59,567 nt of DNA from Tenacibaculum sp. M341 (GCF_004337695.1 NZ_SJXJ01000025.1:1-59567); one strand, 5' to 3'. Shown: positions 17,452-27,135, counted from the stretch's first letter. A program made the numbers and translations. Notes: generated from the sequence alone by a model not told the origin.

Positions 17452-17760
17452 TTTTTTAGATTTATATTAATTATAGTTAGTTGGTTTAATTTTCTAATTA
17501 ATTATATATCTCTAATTCATTGCAATTGAATTTTAGTTTAAATATTGCTTAGTCTCCTAAATTTAGAAACTTGTCCGATCGAGCGCAGTCGAGATCCTTA
17601 ATAATCAACTCTCTACTAATTTGTAAGCTATCTCCGTTCAAAGACTTTTTACTCAATAATACTCGAAGAGACAGTTTCATATCTCTTCACACTCACTTAG
17701 TACACTTTAAAACTAAAAGCTTAACACATTTACTACTTCAACTCCTAGATTTTCAATTTT
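17452..17760. other. Intergenic region with palindromic element
   Basis: About 310 nt without a convincing gene between two minus-strand genes. It carries the second copy of the short palindromic element and otherwise shows AT-rich DNA without an obvious hairpin. Confidence 0.4.
17579..17593. repeat. Short palindromic element, inverse copy
   Basis: TCGAGCGCAGTCGAG is the reverse complement of 15 of the 16 bases at 8868-8883. It is GC-rich in an AT-rich gap. See that entry. Confidence 0.65.
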
Positions 17761-18915
17761 TTATAAAGACAATTCTTTTATCAATTTTTGAATCATTTCT
17801 TCTCCTTTTTTTAACTGTTCTTTCGATATAAACTCATTGGCTCTGTGAGCTTGAGCAATTGAACCAGGACCACATATTACCGATTGAAAGCCTTCATTTG
17901 CAAACTGTCCTGCTTCTGAAGCATAAGCCACTGTATTCAATTTAGATTTGCCACAAATATTTTTGATAAAATTGACAACATCTGCATCGTCTTTAGTATC
18001 TAAATGAGGAACAGCCGGATGATTTTCTATTGTTTTAATACTAAAATCAGGAAAAATGTTTCTTAATTCAGCTTCTCTTTCTCTACAATAGGCTTCAAAC
18101 TCTTCAACAATACTAGTTACATCGTCCATTGGTATCGTGCGTACATCCCAATAAAAGTGAGCTTTATCAGCTATAATATTAGGCGCAATACCTCCTTTTA
18201 CTTGTCCTATGTGAATTGTAGAATGTGGTGGATGAAAACGAGCATCTAATTGTTTGTCTTCAATTAATTGATTCATCTTATTCTCTAACCAAAGCATTAA
18301 ACGCATAGATTCGTGAATAGCACTTACTTCTTGTTTAATTCTACTACTATGACCTTCTGAACCATTCACATAAGTTTCTAAAATGTGAATTCCTTTTTGC
18401 CCCACAATAGGCTCCATTAAAGAAGGCTCTCCAATAATTGCGTATTTAGGCGTTTCTTTGTAAAAATTGTTGATTGCTTTGGCCAATTCTGGTCCTGCTA
18501 AACAGCCAATTTCTTCATCATATGAAAAAGCAAAATAAATAGGTTTCTTTAAATCTGCTTTTATCATTTCTGGTAATACAGCCAAACAACAAGCAACAAA
18601 TCCTTTCATATCACAAGAACCTCTTGCATATAATTTACCATCTTCTTTGTCTGTTAAAACAAACGGATCTGTATCCCATTTTTGTCCTGCTACAGGAACT
18701 ACATCTGTATGACCAGAAAGAATCACGCCTCCATCTACTTCTGGACCGATTCTACAGTGTAATGAAGCTTTGTCTCCCTCTTCATTAGGAACTAAATTCA
18801 CTACTATATTATACGATTCTATATATTCCTTTATCCAATGAATAATACTTAAATTACTTTCGCCACCAAGCACTGGAAATGATACTAATTTTGAAAGAAT
18901 ATTTTCTACGGTCAT
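17761..18915 (-). CDS. argE: M20 family deacylase, acetylornithine deacetylase (ArgE)-like
   Basis: A 384-aa cytoplasmic zinc metallohydrolase. Metal and catalytic motifs are in order: HTDVVP (His69, Asp71), 'ARGSCDMKG' (Asp102), 'DEEIGC' (133-138, catalytic Glu and metal ligand), 'IIGEPS', the dimerisation domain (about 180-290, with GSEGHSSR), and a C-terminal His in 'AQAHRANEF'. The length and motifs fit acetylornithine deacetylase, which splits N-acetylornithine to ornithine and acetate. However, no arginine-biosynthesis gene is nearby. The gene starts 1 nt after the stop of a YfcC-type carrier, so it is translationally linked to a transporter and may instead deacylate imported N-acyl amino acids or dipeptides. 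The family call is firm, the substrate is not. Confidence 0.85.
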   Translation of the reverse strand: MTVENILSKLVSFPVLGGESNLSIIHWIKEYIESYNIVVNLVPNEEGDKASLHCRIGPEVDGGVILSGHTDVVPVAGQKWDTDPFVLTDKEDGKLYARGSCDMKGFVACCLAVLPEMIKADLKKPIYFAFSYDEEIGCLAGPELAKAINNFYKETPKYAIIGEPSLMEPIVGQKGIHILETYVNGSEGHSSRIKQEVSAIHESMRLMLWLENKMNQLIEDKQLDARFHPPHSTIHIGQVKGGIAPNIIADKAHFYWDVRTIPMDDVTSIVEEFEAYCREREAELRNIFPDFSIKTIENHPAVPHLDTKDDADVVNFIKNICGKSKLNTVAYASEAGQFANEGFQSVICGPGSIAQAHRANEFISKEQLKKGEEMIQKLIKELSL

Positions 18916-18916
18916 A

Positions 18917-20320
18917 CTAATTGTAATTTATGGTTACTGCTATGATTAATGTTAAAAATGAAATTGCTACAATACTTAATAATACTGGAAATATAAATCG
19001 TAACCATCGATCGATAGGTACACGACACATACTTAACATGGCTATTAAACCACCTAAAGTAGGATTGATAAGGTTAGATACTCCGTCACCTATTTGAAAT
19101 GCCAAAATTGTAACTTGTCTTGTTAATCCTAATGATTCTCCTAATGGTAACATTACTGGTAAAGTAGCTAAAGCTTGTCCACTTCCAGAAGGAATGAAAA
19201 AGTTGATTACAGATTGTGATATAGACATACAAATTGCAGATGCATGCAATGGTAATCCTTGTAAAATAGTTGAAAGTTGATGTGAAATAGTATCTCCAAT
19301 ATTTCCCATTTCCATTAATACTTTAATAGAAGTAGCAAAACCTACCATAAAAGCTCCTGGTGCAGCTAAACTTACTGATTTTAATACTGTTTCACTAATA
19401 CTTGTAGCACTCATATTAGAAATGATTCCACAAAGAAGAGCAATCATTAAAAAGATAGCAGACAGCTCGTTGATGTACCAATTCAGGTTAAAAACACCGT
19501 ATAAAACAACAGCTAAACCAATGATAAACACTGAAATAACCATCCAATTTTTGCTTGTTAAGCTATAAAAATCTATTGGTTGTGATAATGATAGTTCGCT
19601 TGTATCTAATCCTTGTCCTAAACTCTTACTTGGATCTGCTGAAATTTTCTTAAAATATCGAACATTATAATACGCCATAATTGCCAATGCAGAAAAACAA
19701 AGTATGCTACGTAATAAAGCTCCTGAAAACATAGGTAATTCCGCTAATTTATGTCCGGTTCCAACTGTATAAGCATTAATTGGAGATAACCCAAAACCAA
19801 CAGTCATTGCTCCTACAGAAATACCTGCAGCTAAAATTAAGTCTCCACCTAAAGCAAGGCTCAATACTGCTGCTATAGGAACCATGGCTATATTGTTTTC
19901 ATAACCTATGGCCATACCTAATAAGCCATAAATGAAAGTCATTATGACAATAATCAAGTATTTATTTTTAAGTCCTAGTTTTTTAACAAGCGTTCCTACT
20001 CCATTTTCAACGGCTTTTGTTTTATCCATAAAACCAAACATAATTGCTCCTGCTAAAACAATAAAAATAATTTCTACGGCAGCTTTAAAGCCCAATGGAA
20101 TCGCTTTAAACATAGCTAACAAACCAATAGGTGTTGATGCTATAGTTTTATAAGAATTTGGTACAACCGTACTCCTACCATTTGTCATTACTCGTTCATA
20201 CATTCCTGCCGGAAGTACATACGTTAATAATGTTACAAAAACGATGATGCCAAATAACATCGTTATTGCATGAGGAATTCGACTAAAGAAAGATGATTGG
20301 GATTTTGATGTACTACTCAT
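18917..20320 (-). CDS. YfcC family transporter
   Basis: A 467-aa integral membrane protein with about 12 hydrophobic segments starting at residue 15. Family features are 'TYVLPAGMYER' after the first helix, 'FGFMDKTKAVENGVGTLVKK', 'GLSPINAYTVGTGH' and 'FFIPSGSGQALATLPVMLP', all typical of the YfcC/ArcD-like carrier group (related to C4-dicarboxylate carriers). Such carriers are predicted to move amino acids, peptides or carboxylates; no substrate is proven for most. It is directly upstream of the M20 deacylase (1 nt between stop and start), a pairing that resembles import followed by hydrolysis, as in AbgT/AbgAB. Upstream lies the gamma-glutamyltransferase gene on the same strand (about 200 nt gap). 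Confidence 0.85.
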   Translation of the reverse strand: MSSTSKSQSSFFSRIPHAITMLFGIIVFVTLLTYVLPAGMYERVMTNGRSTVVPNSYKTIASTPIGLLAMFKAIPLGFKAAVEIIFIVLAGAIMFGFMDKTKAVENGVGTLVKKLGLKNKYLIIVIMTFIYGLLGMAIGYENNIAMVPIAAVLSLALGGDLILAAGISVGAMTVGFGLSPINAYTVGTGHKLAELPMFSGALLRSILCFSALAIMAYYNVRYFKKISADPSKSLGQGLDTSELSLSQPIDFYSLTSKNWMVISVFIIGLAVVLYGVFNLNWYINELSAIFLMIALLCGIISNMSATSISETVLKSVSLAAPGAFMVGFATSIKVLMEMGNIGDTISHQLSTILQGLPLHASAICMSISQSVINFFIPSGSGQALATLPVMLPLGESLGLTRQVTILAFQIGDGVSNLINPTLGGLIAMLSMCRVPIDRWLRFIFPVLLSIVAISFLTLIIAVTINYN

Positions 20321-20521
20321 TGGTTGTTTTCAATACTTGGTCAATAAATTTTATAGAGGTTGGTAGTTAGTTGTACAATATTTTTAGTTTGTAATTTTAA
20401 ATACTGTTAATCAAAACATTAAACTCATTCACTTGTGTTTTTAACTACTGACCTCTATAATTTTAAATTAGATGACTACTAATTTAGTTCTTTGATGTGA
20501 GTAAAGAAATTAATTTTAGAT

Positions 20522-22234
20522 TTAATATCCTGCAGCTTGACCATCTTTTCGACTTTCCGAAGCTCCATGATATACTTTATTAACATCATCCCATAAAATA
20601 GCCTGATAACCACCATAGATTCCTCTTGCCGTACCTGTTTTGTGACCTTTACCCATTAAACCTCTAAGAGTTGAATATGGTATTCCAGATTCTGTACGAA
20701 TAGTTCCAGTATTGGTTGTAGTTGCTCCCATAGGGCTAGCACCGCCTGTATGATCCCATCTTGGAGCATCTCCTGCTTCTTGTAAATTCATTCCAAAGTC
20801 AACTAAATTCATTACAATTTGTGTATGTCCCATAGGTTGAAAATCTCCTCCCATAACTCCAAAACTTACAAAAGGTTTTCCTTCTTTGGTTATAAAAGCT
20901 GGAATAATTGTGTGAAAAGGTCTCTTTCTTGGTTCGTAAGTATTTGCTTGTCCTTTTTTAAGACTGAATAACTCTCCTCTATCTTGTAACATAAATCCTA
21001 ATTTTGGAGGTACCATTCCTGATCCCATTCCTCTATAGTTACTTTGTATTAATGAAATCATAGTTCCTTCTTTGTCAGCAACCGTCATATAAATAGTTTC
21101 ACCTGCTGATATTTTTCCTGCTGAATATGTACTTGCTCTTTTACCTATTTGTGCTCTCCTCTTTTCAGCATATGCATCAGATAATAATTCTTCTACAGGC
21201 ACATCAAAAAAGTCCATGTCTGCATAATACTTAGCTCTATCTTCAAAAGCTAACTTTTTTGCTTCTGTGAATAAGTGTAAATGTTCAGTACTACCAAACT
21301 CTATATTAGAAAAATCATATCCTTTTAGTATTTGTAACATTTGAAGCGCTGCAATTCCTTGTCCATTTGGTGGTAATTCCCAAACATCATAACCTCTATA
21401 ATTTACAGATACCGGTTGAACCCATTCTGATTTATGTGCTGCTAAATCTTTAGCTGACAAAAATCCTCCTTGCTCTTTGATAAATTTACCTATTGTTTTA
21501 GCAATACTTCCTTTGTAAAAAGCATCTCTACCGCCTTCAGCTATTTTCTTGTAAGTGTTTGCTAAATATGGATTTTTATAGATTTCTCCTTCATTAGGCA
21601 ATTTTCCTCCATTTTGAAATTTGTAAGTATCTGCTATATTCGGAAATCCTTTTGATTCATAATAAGGAACACTTCTATTTAAATACCAAGCAATTAATTC
21701 TGTTAACGGAAATCCTTTTTCTGCATAATCTATTGCTGGTGCTAAAATTTCTGTCATAGGTTTAGACCCAAACTTTTTATGCAACTCAAACCACCCATCT
21801 ACTGCACCTGGAACACTCACAGGTAAAGGTCCTAGCGAAGGAATTTTTGACATTCCTTTTTTCTCAAAATATTCTAAAGTTAATTTTTGAGGTGATCTAC
21901 CACTAGCATTTAAACCATAAAGCTTTTTAGTTTTACCATCCCATACGATTGCAAAAAGGTCTCCACCTATTCCGCATCCTGTTGGCTCCATTAAACCTAA
22001 AGCTGCATTTGCCGCAATAGCTGCATCTATAGCGTTTCCTCCTTTTTTAAGAATATCTAAACCTACTTGTGTAGCTATTGGATGACTAGTAGCTACCATT
22101 CCATTTTGACCTAAAACTTCTGAACGAGTGGCAAAAGGTTTTCCTGTAACTCTATCTTGTGCTACACCATTAAAAACACTGAAAAAAAGTAAAAGATTAC
22201 ATAAATATAGTGTGTAGTTAGTTGTTTTAACCAT
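20522..22234 (-). CDS. ggt: Gamma-glutamyltransferase
   Basis: A 570-aa exported Ntn-hydrolase proenzyme. Signal peptide about 1-25. The large-subunit hallmark 'ATSHPIATQVGLDILKKGGN' and 'GCGIGGDLF' are present. Autocleavage is expected before the Thr of 'GETIYMTVAD' (aligned to the TTHYSVVD motif of E. coli), giving a new N-terminal nucleophile; 'SLIQSNYRGMGSG' and 'VMGGDFQPMGH' complete the small-subunit site. The enzyme hydrolyses or transfers the gamma-glutamyl group of glutathione and similar peptides outside the cytoplasm, releasing glutamate and a dipeptide. It lies in a same-strand block with a carrier, an M20 deacylase and peptidase-like genes, so a nutritional role is likely. The type with T-I-Y-M-T is closer to YwrD-like than to classical glutathione enzymes (inference from motif only). 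Confidence 0.9.
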   Translation of the reverse strand: MVKTTNYTLYLCNLLLFFSVFNGVAQDRVTGKPFATRSEVLGQNGMVATSHPIATQVGLDILKKGGNAIDAAIAANAALGLMEPTGCGIGGDLFAIVWDGKTKKLYGLNASGRSPQKLTLEYFEKKGMSKIPSLGPLPVSVPGAVDGWFELHKKFGSKPMTEILAPAIDYAEKGFPLTELIAWYLNRSVPYYESKGFPNIADTYKFQNGGKLPNEGEIYKNPYLANTYKKIAEGGRDAFYKGSIAKTIGKFIKEQGGFLSAKDLAAHKSEWVQPVSVNYRGYDVWELPPNGQGIAALQMLQILKGYDFSNIEFGSTEHLHLFTEAKKLAFEDRAKYYADMDFFDVPVEELLSDAYAEKRRAQIGKRASTYSAGKISAGETIYMTVADKEGTMISLIQSNYRGMGSGMVPPKLGFMLQDRGELFSLKKGQANTYEPRKRPFHTIIPAFITKEGKPFVSFGVMGGDFQPMGHTQIVMNLVDFGMNLQEAGDAPRWDHTGGASPMGATTTNTGTIRTESGIPYSTLRGLMGKGHKTGTARGIYGGYQAILWDDVNKVYHGASESRKDGQAAGY

Positions 22235-22469
22235 TGTATTGTTTTTTGAAAACGTTTCTAATTATTTTATTAATTCTGGAATAAAATAACCGAAATAATA
22301 GTTTTTTTAGTTGATGTTCCTCAAAATATAACACTATTGTTTAGTATTCGTCAATATTCATGTTTTTTAGTAATTATTTAACATCCTTACCACAAGGATT
22401 CACAACTAATTCTTTGATTAGCTCTCAAAAAAACAGTTTTCTACAAACTTTATAATTGAATATAAAAAT

Positions 22470-22497
22470 AGCTCCTTCAACTAATGCTGAAAGAGCT
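22470..22497 (-). terminator. Terminator of the S41 peptidase gene
   Basis: Inverted repeat AGCTCCTTCA (22470-22479) / TGAAAGAGCT (22488-22497) with one mismatch. On the minus strand it is followed by ATTTTTAT. It lies about 30 nt after the stop at 22528. Confidence 0.7.
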
Positions 22498-22527
22498 TAT
22501 GTTTAATTCAATTTATTTGAATGCGTA

Positions 22528-24165
22528 TTAGTTGATACTTTCTAATAAATCTTTTGCATTTTTACCATTCTGACCTCCTTTATCCATAGCAATTACTTTA
22601 TTTAACAATTCACTAGCTTTAACTTTGTCGCCCATTTTAAGGTATCCTTCTGCTAAGTTTTTAATAGCGCTTGGTGATTTTGGAAATAATTGAGATACAA
22701 ATGATAGTATTTGTACTGCTGTTTGTGGATTGATTTCTAAAAATCTTTTTCCTGACTTACTCAATTCTTCTTCAAAGTTGAAAAATTTATATCTAGGATC
22801 TTTTACCATTTTTGATGTTTCCATGGCTAATTTTTGCATATTTCCTTCCATGAACAACTTTCTAATGTAATCCATTGGATTAGGTTTAAAATTTTCTCCA
22901 GAAAAATTCAATGCTGCTGTTAGTATCGGATCTTGATTAGTAATATATTCAGTAGAACTTATACCCACTGGTATTTGTGGAGCTGTCCAATCTGCATTTT
23001 CCCACGCTGGTTTATCTTGCCACCATGCATACGACAAATAAGCTTTAATTTTACTGTTGGGTAATATTACAGTATTAGTATCTCCCCAGAAATTAATATT
23101 CTCGGCGGTTGGTTCTCCTACAAAAAGTGCATTGGTATAATTATCTATTTCATTTACTAAGTTCTGACTAGCTGAAAATGTTCTTCTACCAATAATTACA
23201 TACAAACTACCTATTTTATTAATTTTTTCAGATTTGATGATATTTGTTATTATAGGTTTATTTAAATAGTTATTTCCTCCTCCATTTAAACGTACATCTA
23301 ATACTAATTTTTCAACCTGATTTTTTTCAATAAAATCAAAAACTCTATTATAAAATGTTTCTGTGTCTTCTGTTTTATCGTTTGCTATTCTGCTGTGTCT
23401 AACATACACCGCTTTTTCTTTAGGTAAATATTCATAAAAATAAACCTTGTCTAAATTCTTCAAAAACAATGGGGTTTTTGATTCATCTCTAGCTCCTAAC
23501 CATTCTTCATTATCACTTACAAATCCGTACTTCGTTGGCACTGATTTACCTTTTGGCAATGATTCGAAAGTTTGAGTGAATGTTTTTCCATCTTTCTCTA
23601 AGGTTAATGTTACAGAACTTTGTAATTCTTTCGTTATTTTTTGTGCATGTAAAACCTCTAAAATAACAAGGTGATTGATACCATAAGCTTTAAAATATTG
23701 ACTATTTTCTGAATTTACAACTGGTTGTATTTTTTCTAAAGCATGTTCAATAGTCATATTATTAACCTTTAAAACTTTAGCTCCCAATGCTTTTTTATAT
23801 TTTTTGGTAGTTCCTTGAATGAAAACTCCATCAGTAAATTCATATAAATTAAATGGTAAGTGATGAAAAGATGACCTACCTTCTAAAAATATACCTGTAT
23901 GTCCATATTTAAATAATGATACAATTTTAGACATTCCTACAACAATCTCGTGTTCCCTTAAATTTGGAATTTCATTATAAAGTTTTTCTACTTCACTATC
24001 AAAAGCTTCTTTATCTATTTTAACAAATAAAAAGTTATAATTTTTGTGAACGGTATTTTGTAAAAATAGAAGGTCTTTTTGCCATTGGTTGGTAGTTACT
24101 TTTTCTTGTGCTGTTAAAAAAAGGCACACAAACAGCATTATTAGAATAGTGAATGTTTTTATCAT
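22528..24165 (-). CDS. Secreted S41 family peptidase with C-terminal TPR
   Basis: A 545-aa exported protein; signal peptide 1-20 (MIKTFTILIMLFVCLFLTAQ). The peptidase S41 (C-terminal-processing-like) domain spans about 225-400, with 'KLVLDVRLNGGGNN' and 'GRRTFSASQNLVNEID', where the Ser after TF is the probable nucleophile. I do not see the PDZ domain usual for bacterial CtpA. The C-terminal ~100 residues hold tetratricopeptide-like helices ('SAIKNLAEGYLKMGDKVKASELLNKVI'). A tricorn-like or interphotoreceptor-binding-type S41 peptidase is the best description. Divergent from the LamG lipoprotein gene across a 220-nt gap, with its own terminator. Confidence 0.85.
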   Translation of the reverse strand: MIKTFTILIMLFVCLFLTAQEKVTTNQWQKDLLFLQNTVHKNYNFLFVKIDKEAFDSEVEKLYNEIPNLREHEIVVGMSKIVSLFKYGHTGIFLEGRSSFHHLPFNLYEFTDGVFIQGTTKKYKKALGAKVLKVNNMTIEHALEKIQPVVNSENSQYFKAYGINHLVILEVLHAQKITKELQSSVTLTLEKDGKTFTQTFESLPKGKSVPTKYGFVSDNEEWLGARDESKTPLFLKNLDKVYFYEYLPKEKAVYVRHSRIANDKTEDTETFYNRVFDFIEKNQVEKLVLDVRLNGGGNNYLNKPIITNIIKSEKINKIGSLYVIIGRRTFSASQNLVNEIDNYTNALFVGEPTAENINFWGDTNTVILPNSKIKAYLSYAWWQDKPAWENADWTAPQIPVGISSTEYITNQDPILTAALNFSGENFKPNPMDYIRKLFMEGNMQKLAMETSKMVKDPRYKFFNFEEELSKSGKRFLEINPQTAVQILSFVSQLFPKSPSAIKNLAEGYLKMGDKVKASELLNKVIAMDKGGQNGKNAKDLLESIN

Positions 24166-24303
24166 GTTTATTTTAATATTATTGTTACAATGTTTGAACC
24201 TTTTTAAATAATGTTTACAACAAATATTAGCTTTTTATAAGCTGAATGATACTACTTTGTATTGAAACGTTGTTTTTTATACTTGAAGTGTTATGTATTA
24301 AGT

Positions 24304-24334
24304 TTGGCTAATTTAATTCTGATGTATAACTTTA
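24304..24334 (+). promoter_or_regulatory. Candidate promoter of the LamG lipoprotein gene
   Basis: TTG at 24304-24306, 20 nt spacer, TAACTTTA at 24327-24334 (one base from TAnnTTTG). The start codon is 52 nt further on, and the palindrome at 24347-24370 lies between. Confidence 0.45.
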
Positions 24335-24346
24335 GATTTTTAATGT

Positions 24347-24370
24347 ATGTTCATTTTAAATAATGAACAT
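24347..24370. promoter_or_regulatory. 24-bp perfect palindrome before the LamG lipoprotein gene
   Basis: ATGTTCATT (24347-24355), 6 nt, AATGAACAT (24362-24370). It follows the candidate promoter and ends 15 nt before the ATG at 24386. It could be an operator downstream of the start site or an RNA hairpin covering the ribosome-binding region. Confidence 0.5.
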
Positions 24371-24385
24371 TAACAACAACTAATC

Positions 24386-25287
24386 ATGTATTTAGCAACC
24401 AAACACCAATTTTTAATTATCATTTTAGCCTCTTCTTTATTTTTATTTTCATGTAAAAAGAGAAAAAAGAGGAAGTAAAAATTGTAGACACTACTAAAAT
24501 TGATTTAAAAAAGGCTTTGACTTTTTACTCGTCTTTTGACAAAGGTATTGATGCTGATTTTGCTTTAGGAGACAATAGATTATTTACTGTTTCTAATAGA
24601 AGAACAGGTTTAGATTCGGCTAAAGTTGGTTTACATAAACCAGATATTTCTATACAAGAAGGCAAAGGTAAATATGGTGCTGGTTTAGTGTTTACAGAAC
24701 GTAGCCAAGGAAGTATTTTTTATGCAAGTGAAAAAAACATAGCTTACAATACAGAAAATTGGAATGGTGGAATTTCCTTTTGGTTGAGTTTAGATCCTGA
24801 AACAGATTTAAAGCCTGGTTATTGTGATCCTATTCAAATTACAGACGTTAGTTATAATGATGCTGCTATTTGGGTAGATTTTACCAAAGAAAATCCGCGT
24901 GATTTTAGATTGGGTGTTATTGGTGATCGTGAAGTATGGAATCCTACACCTGAAGGACCTGATAATGAAAATCCTATTTTTATAAAACGTTTAACAGGAG
25001 TTAAAAATCCTCCATTTGGAACAAATAAATGGACACATATATTCATTAATTTTTCTGGTTTAAATACCAACAAAGGACAAGCTTCTTTATACATTAACGG
25101 TAAACACATGGGAACTCGAAATGATATTACCACTCCTTTTACTTGGGATGTATCAAAATCTAATATGTACTTAGGGCTTGGTTATATTGGTTTAATGGAT
25201 GACTACTCTGTTTTTAATAGAAACCTATCTGATAAAGAAATTACTACTTTGTATGAATTAGAAAACGGAGTACAAAGTCTTTTTTAA
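24386..25287 (+). CDS. LamG-like jellyroll-fold lipoprotein with a frameshift after the lipobox
   Basis: From ATG 24386 a lipoprotein signal is read (hydrophobic core, then FLFSC), but the frame closes after 30 codons. A frame shifted by one base carries the rest of the protein to 25287 without a normal start. The break lies in an A-rich run directly after the lipobox Cys (AAAAA at 24455-24459, then AGAAAAAAGAGG). One extra A there would give Cys-Lys-Lys-Glu-Lys-Lys-Glu-Glu and one 300-aa protein. The downstream part is a concanavalin-like/LamG domain (about residues 60-295), seen in 'SFDKGIDADFALGD', 'NWNGGISFWLSL', 'NKWTHIFINFSG', 'ASLYINGKHMG' and 'MDDYSVFNRNLSDKEI'. Function: probable surface carbohydrate or protein binding. 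A TTG at 24514 could allow a cytoplasmic fragment. Confidence 0.7.
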
Positions 25288-25303
25288 TTGTAAATTAGTA
25301 CTG

Positions 25304-26056
25304 TTAGGTATTCATCCATTCTTTGAAATCACTTGTTTTTTGTCTGCTTACAATAAACTCTTGGTCTCTTGGGTTTTCTACAACAAGTTTTACTCTGTGA
25401 TTAAAATAAGGTTCTATTTTTTGAATTGATAATTTGGCTACAATTTGTCCTCGATTAATTCTGTAAAATTTATGATCATCTAACGAATTAAATAACTGAT
25501 CAACAGTTTCATCTATAATGTATCTTTTATTATGTGTTACTCCAAAAGTAATACTATCTTGAGAGTATATATATAATAACTCAGCTATTCTAATTTGTAC
25601 AAAACCACTACCTTCTTTTACTAAAATTCCAGTTCGTTTTTGTGGTGTTTGCATACTAGCTAAAAGCTCCCTTAAAATAGAAGGATCAACTGTATTCGCA
25701 TTATTCGATTTTTTGAATTTACGCAATGCAATTTGTAAATCTTCTTGCTGTATTGGTTTCAGTAAATAATCAACACTATTTACTTTAAATGCCTGAATGG
25801 CATATTGATCAAAAGCAGTTGTGAAAATTATAGGTGCATTAACTTCTATTTTTTGAAATATTTCAAAACTTAATCCATCCGCCAATTGAATATCCATAAA
25901 CACTAAATCAGGCACTTCATTTTTACCAAACCATAAAACAGCATCTTCAACAGTATCAATAACATCTAATAATTGATACTCAAAATTTGTTTTATGAAGT
26001 AAGTTTTGTAATTGACGAGCTGCACGTTGTTCATCTTCTATTATCAATGTTTTCAT
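25304..26056 (-). CDS. LytTR-type response regulator
   Basis: A 250-aa response regulator: receiver domain 1-120 with acidic pocket Glu7-Asp8, phosphoacceptor Asp55 (LVFMDIQLAD) and Lys in 'YLLKPI', then a LytTR DNA-binding domain (about 145-248, with 'KFYRINRGQIV' and 'VSRQKTSDFKEW'). It receives phosphate from the histidine kinase encoded 2 nt upstream and binds DNA as a dimer on direct repeats. It is the last gene of a four-gene operon with the ABA4-like protein, an unknown membrane protein and the kinase. Convergent with the LamG lipoprotein gene (16 nt between stops). Confidence 0.92.
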   Translation of the reverse strand: MKTLIIEDEQRAARQLQNLLHKTNFEYQLLDVIDTVEDAVLWFGKNEVPDLVFMDIQLADGLSFEIFQKIEVNAPIIFTTAFDQYAIQAFKVNSVDYLLKPIQQEDLQIALRKFKKSNNANTVDPSILRELLASMQTPQKRTGILVKEGSGFVQIRIAELLYIYSQDSITFGVTHNKRYIIDETVDQLFNSLDDHKFYRINRGQIVAKLSIQKIEPYFNHRVKLVVENPRDQEFIVSRQKTSDFKEWMNT

Positions 26057-26058
26057 AG

Positions 26059-27132
26059 TTATTTCTTTGGATTAGATCTTTTTAATAACGGAATAGTTAC
26101 TGTAAAGTGCTCATTATTATCCTTTATCTCTAATGGTTGATTGGATATTAAAGCATATCTTTTGGCTATATTTTTTAATCCTATTTTTGTTGATGGTACT
26201 TTTGTTGACTTTGGCTGAATTTTATTACTAACAACCAATCCTTTACCGGTTGTTTCAACGTTAATTAACAAAGGTTTAGCTCTAGACACTACATTGTGTT
26301 TTATTGCATTTTCTATTAAAAGTTGTAAACTCATGGGTACAATTAACAAGCCTAAACTATCATCAGAAACATTCCAATTTACCTTTAAATTATCTCCAAA
26401 TCGCTCTAATTGAATATGAATATAAGACTTTACAAACTTTACTTCTTTTTGCAGAGCTATTACATTTGAATTACCAGATTCTAAAATAAAACGATATACA
26501 TCTGAGAGTTTATCTACAAATTTTTTAGCATCTTCTTTAGCTTCTTCATCAATAATGTCTCGTAACGTATTTAAGCTATTGAATAAAAAGTGAGGTTGTG
26601 CCTGATTTCTAAGCGTATCTAACTGCGCCTGTATCATTATTTGCTTTGTTTGCTCTTCCTCCCTTATTGATTTTTTTAATCGTATGTAATAGTAAATAGC
26701 TTCATAAATAGCCATAATCATTATGGTTATAATGGTAACTGGTATTAATACTTTTAATTGCTGTGAATGGCTCGCATTTGCTCCCAAAGAATTGAAAATA
26801 AACATTAACAATTTTCCTCCGAAGAAATCAACAAAAACCACAGTACTTATAATGGATAATAGAAAAATAATGACTCTTTTTTTATCATCTTTAAAATCAG
26901 GGAATCGTTTTCTTAACCCAATTAAAATACTTCGTATAATTAACCAATTACAAATTGTAAAAAATAAAGAAACAGACCAGCTCAAAATTGCTTCAAGTAA
27001 AGGATATCTGAAAAATGATTTGCTAAAAAGAAAATCGGTAATAAAACTTAACATTATCATCCCGATAATTGTAAACCAATTATCATTAAATCCTAAATAT
27101 TGAATTCTCTTTTTTTTGTTAAACATTAGCAT
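26059..27132 (-). CDS. LytS-type sensor histidine kinase
   Basis: A 357-aa membrane kinase: four hydrophobic segments within residues 20-150, then the His_kinase domain (PF06580 type) with phosphoacceptor His181 in 'QAQPHFLFNSLNTLRD'. The ATPase part shows 'LLIENAIKHNV' (N box) and 'IGLKNIAKRYAL'. No separate periplasmic sensor domain is visible, so the signal probably acts on the membrane part. It pairs with the LytTR regulator 2 nt downstream and starts 3 nt after the upstream membrane-protein gene. The tight packing suggests that the two small membrane proteins upstream may modulate it (inference). Confidence 0.9.
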   Translation of the reverse strand: MLMFNKKKRIQYLGFNDNWFTIIGMIMLSFITDFLFSKSFFRYPLLEAILSWSVSLFFTICNWLIIRSILIGLRKRFPDFKDDKKRVIIFLLSIISTVVFVDFFGGKLLMFIFNSLGANASHSQQLKVLIPVTIITIMIMAIYEAIYYYIRLKKSIREEEQTKQIMIQAQLDTLRNQAQPHFLFNSLNTLRDIIDEEAKEDAKKFVDKLSDVYRFILESGNSNVIALQKEVKFVKSYIHIQLERFGDNLKVNWNVSDDSLGLLIVPMSLQLLIENAIKHNVVSRAKPLLINVETTGKGLVVSNKIQPKSTKVPSTKIGLKNIAKRYALISNQPLEIKDNNEHFTVTIPLLKRSNPKK

Positions 27133-27135
27133 TCG

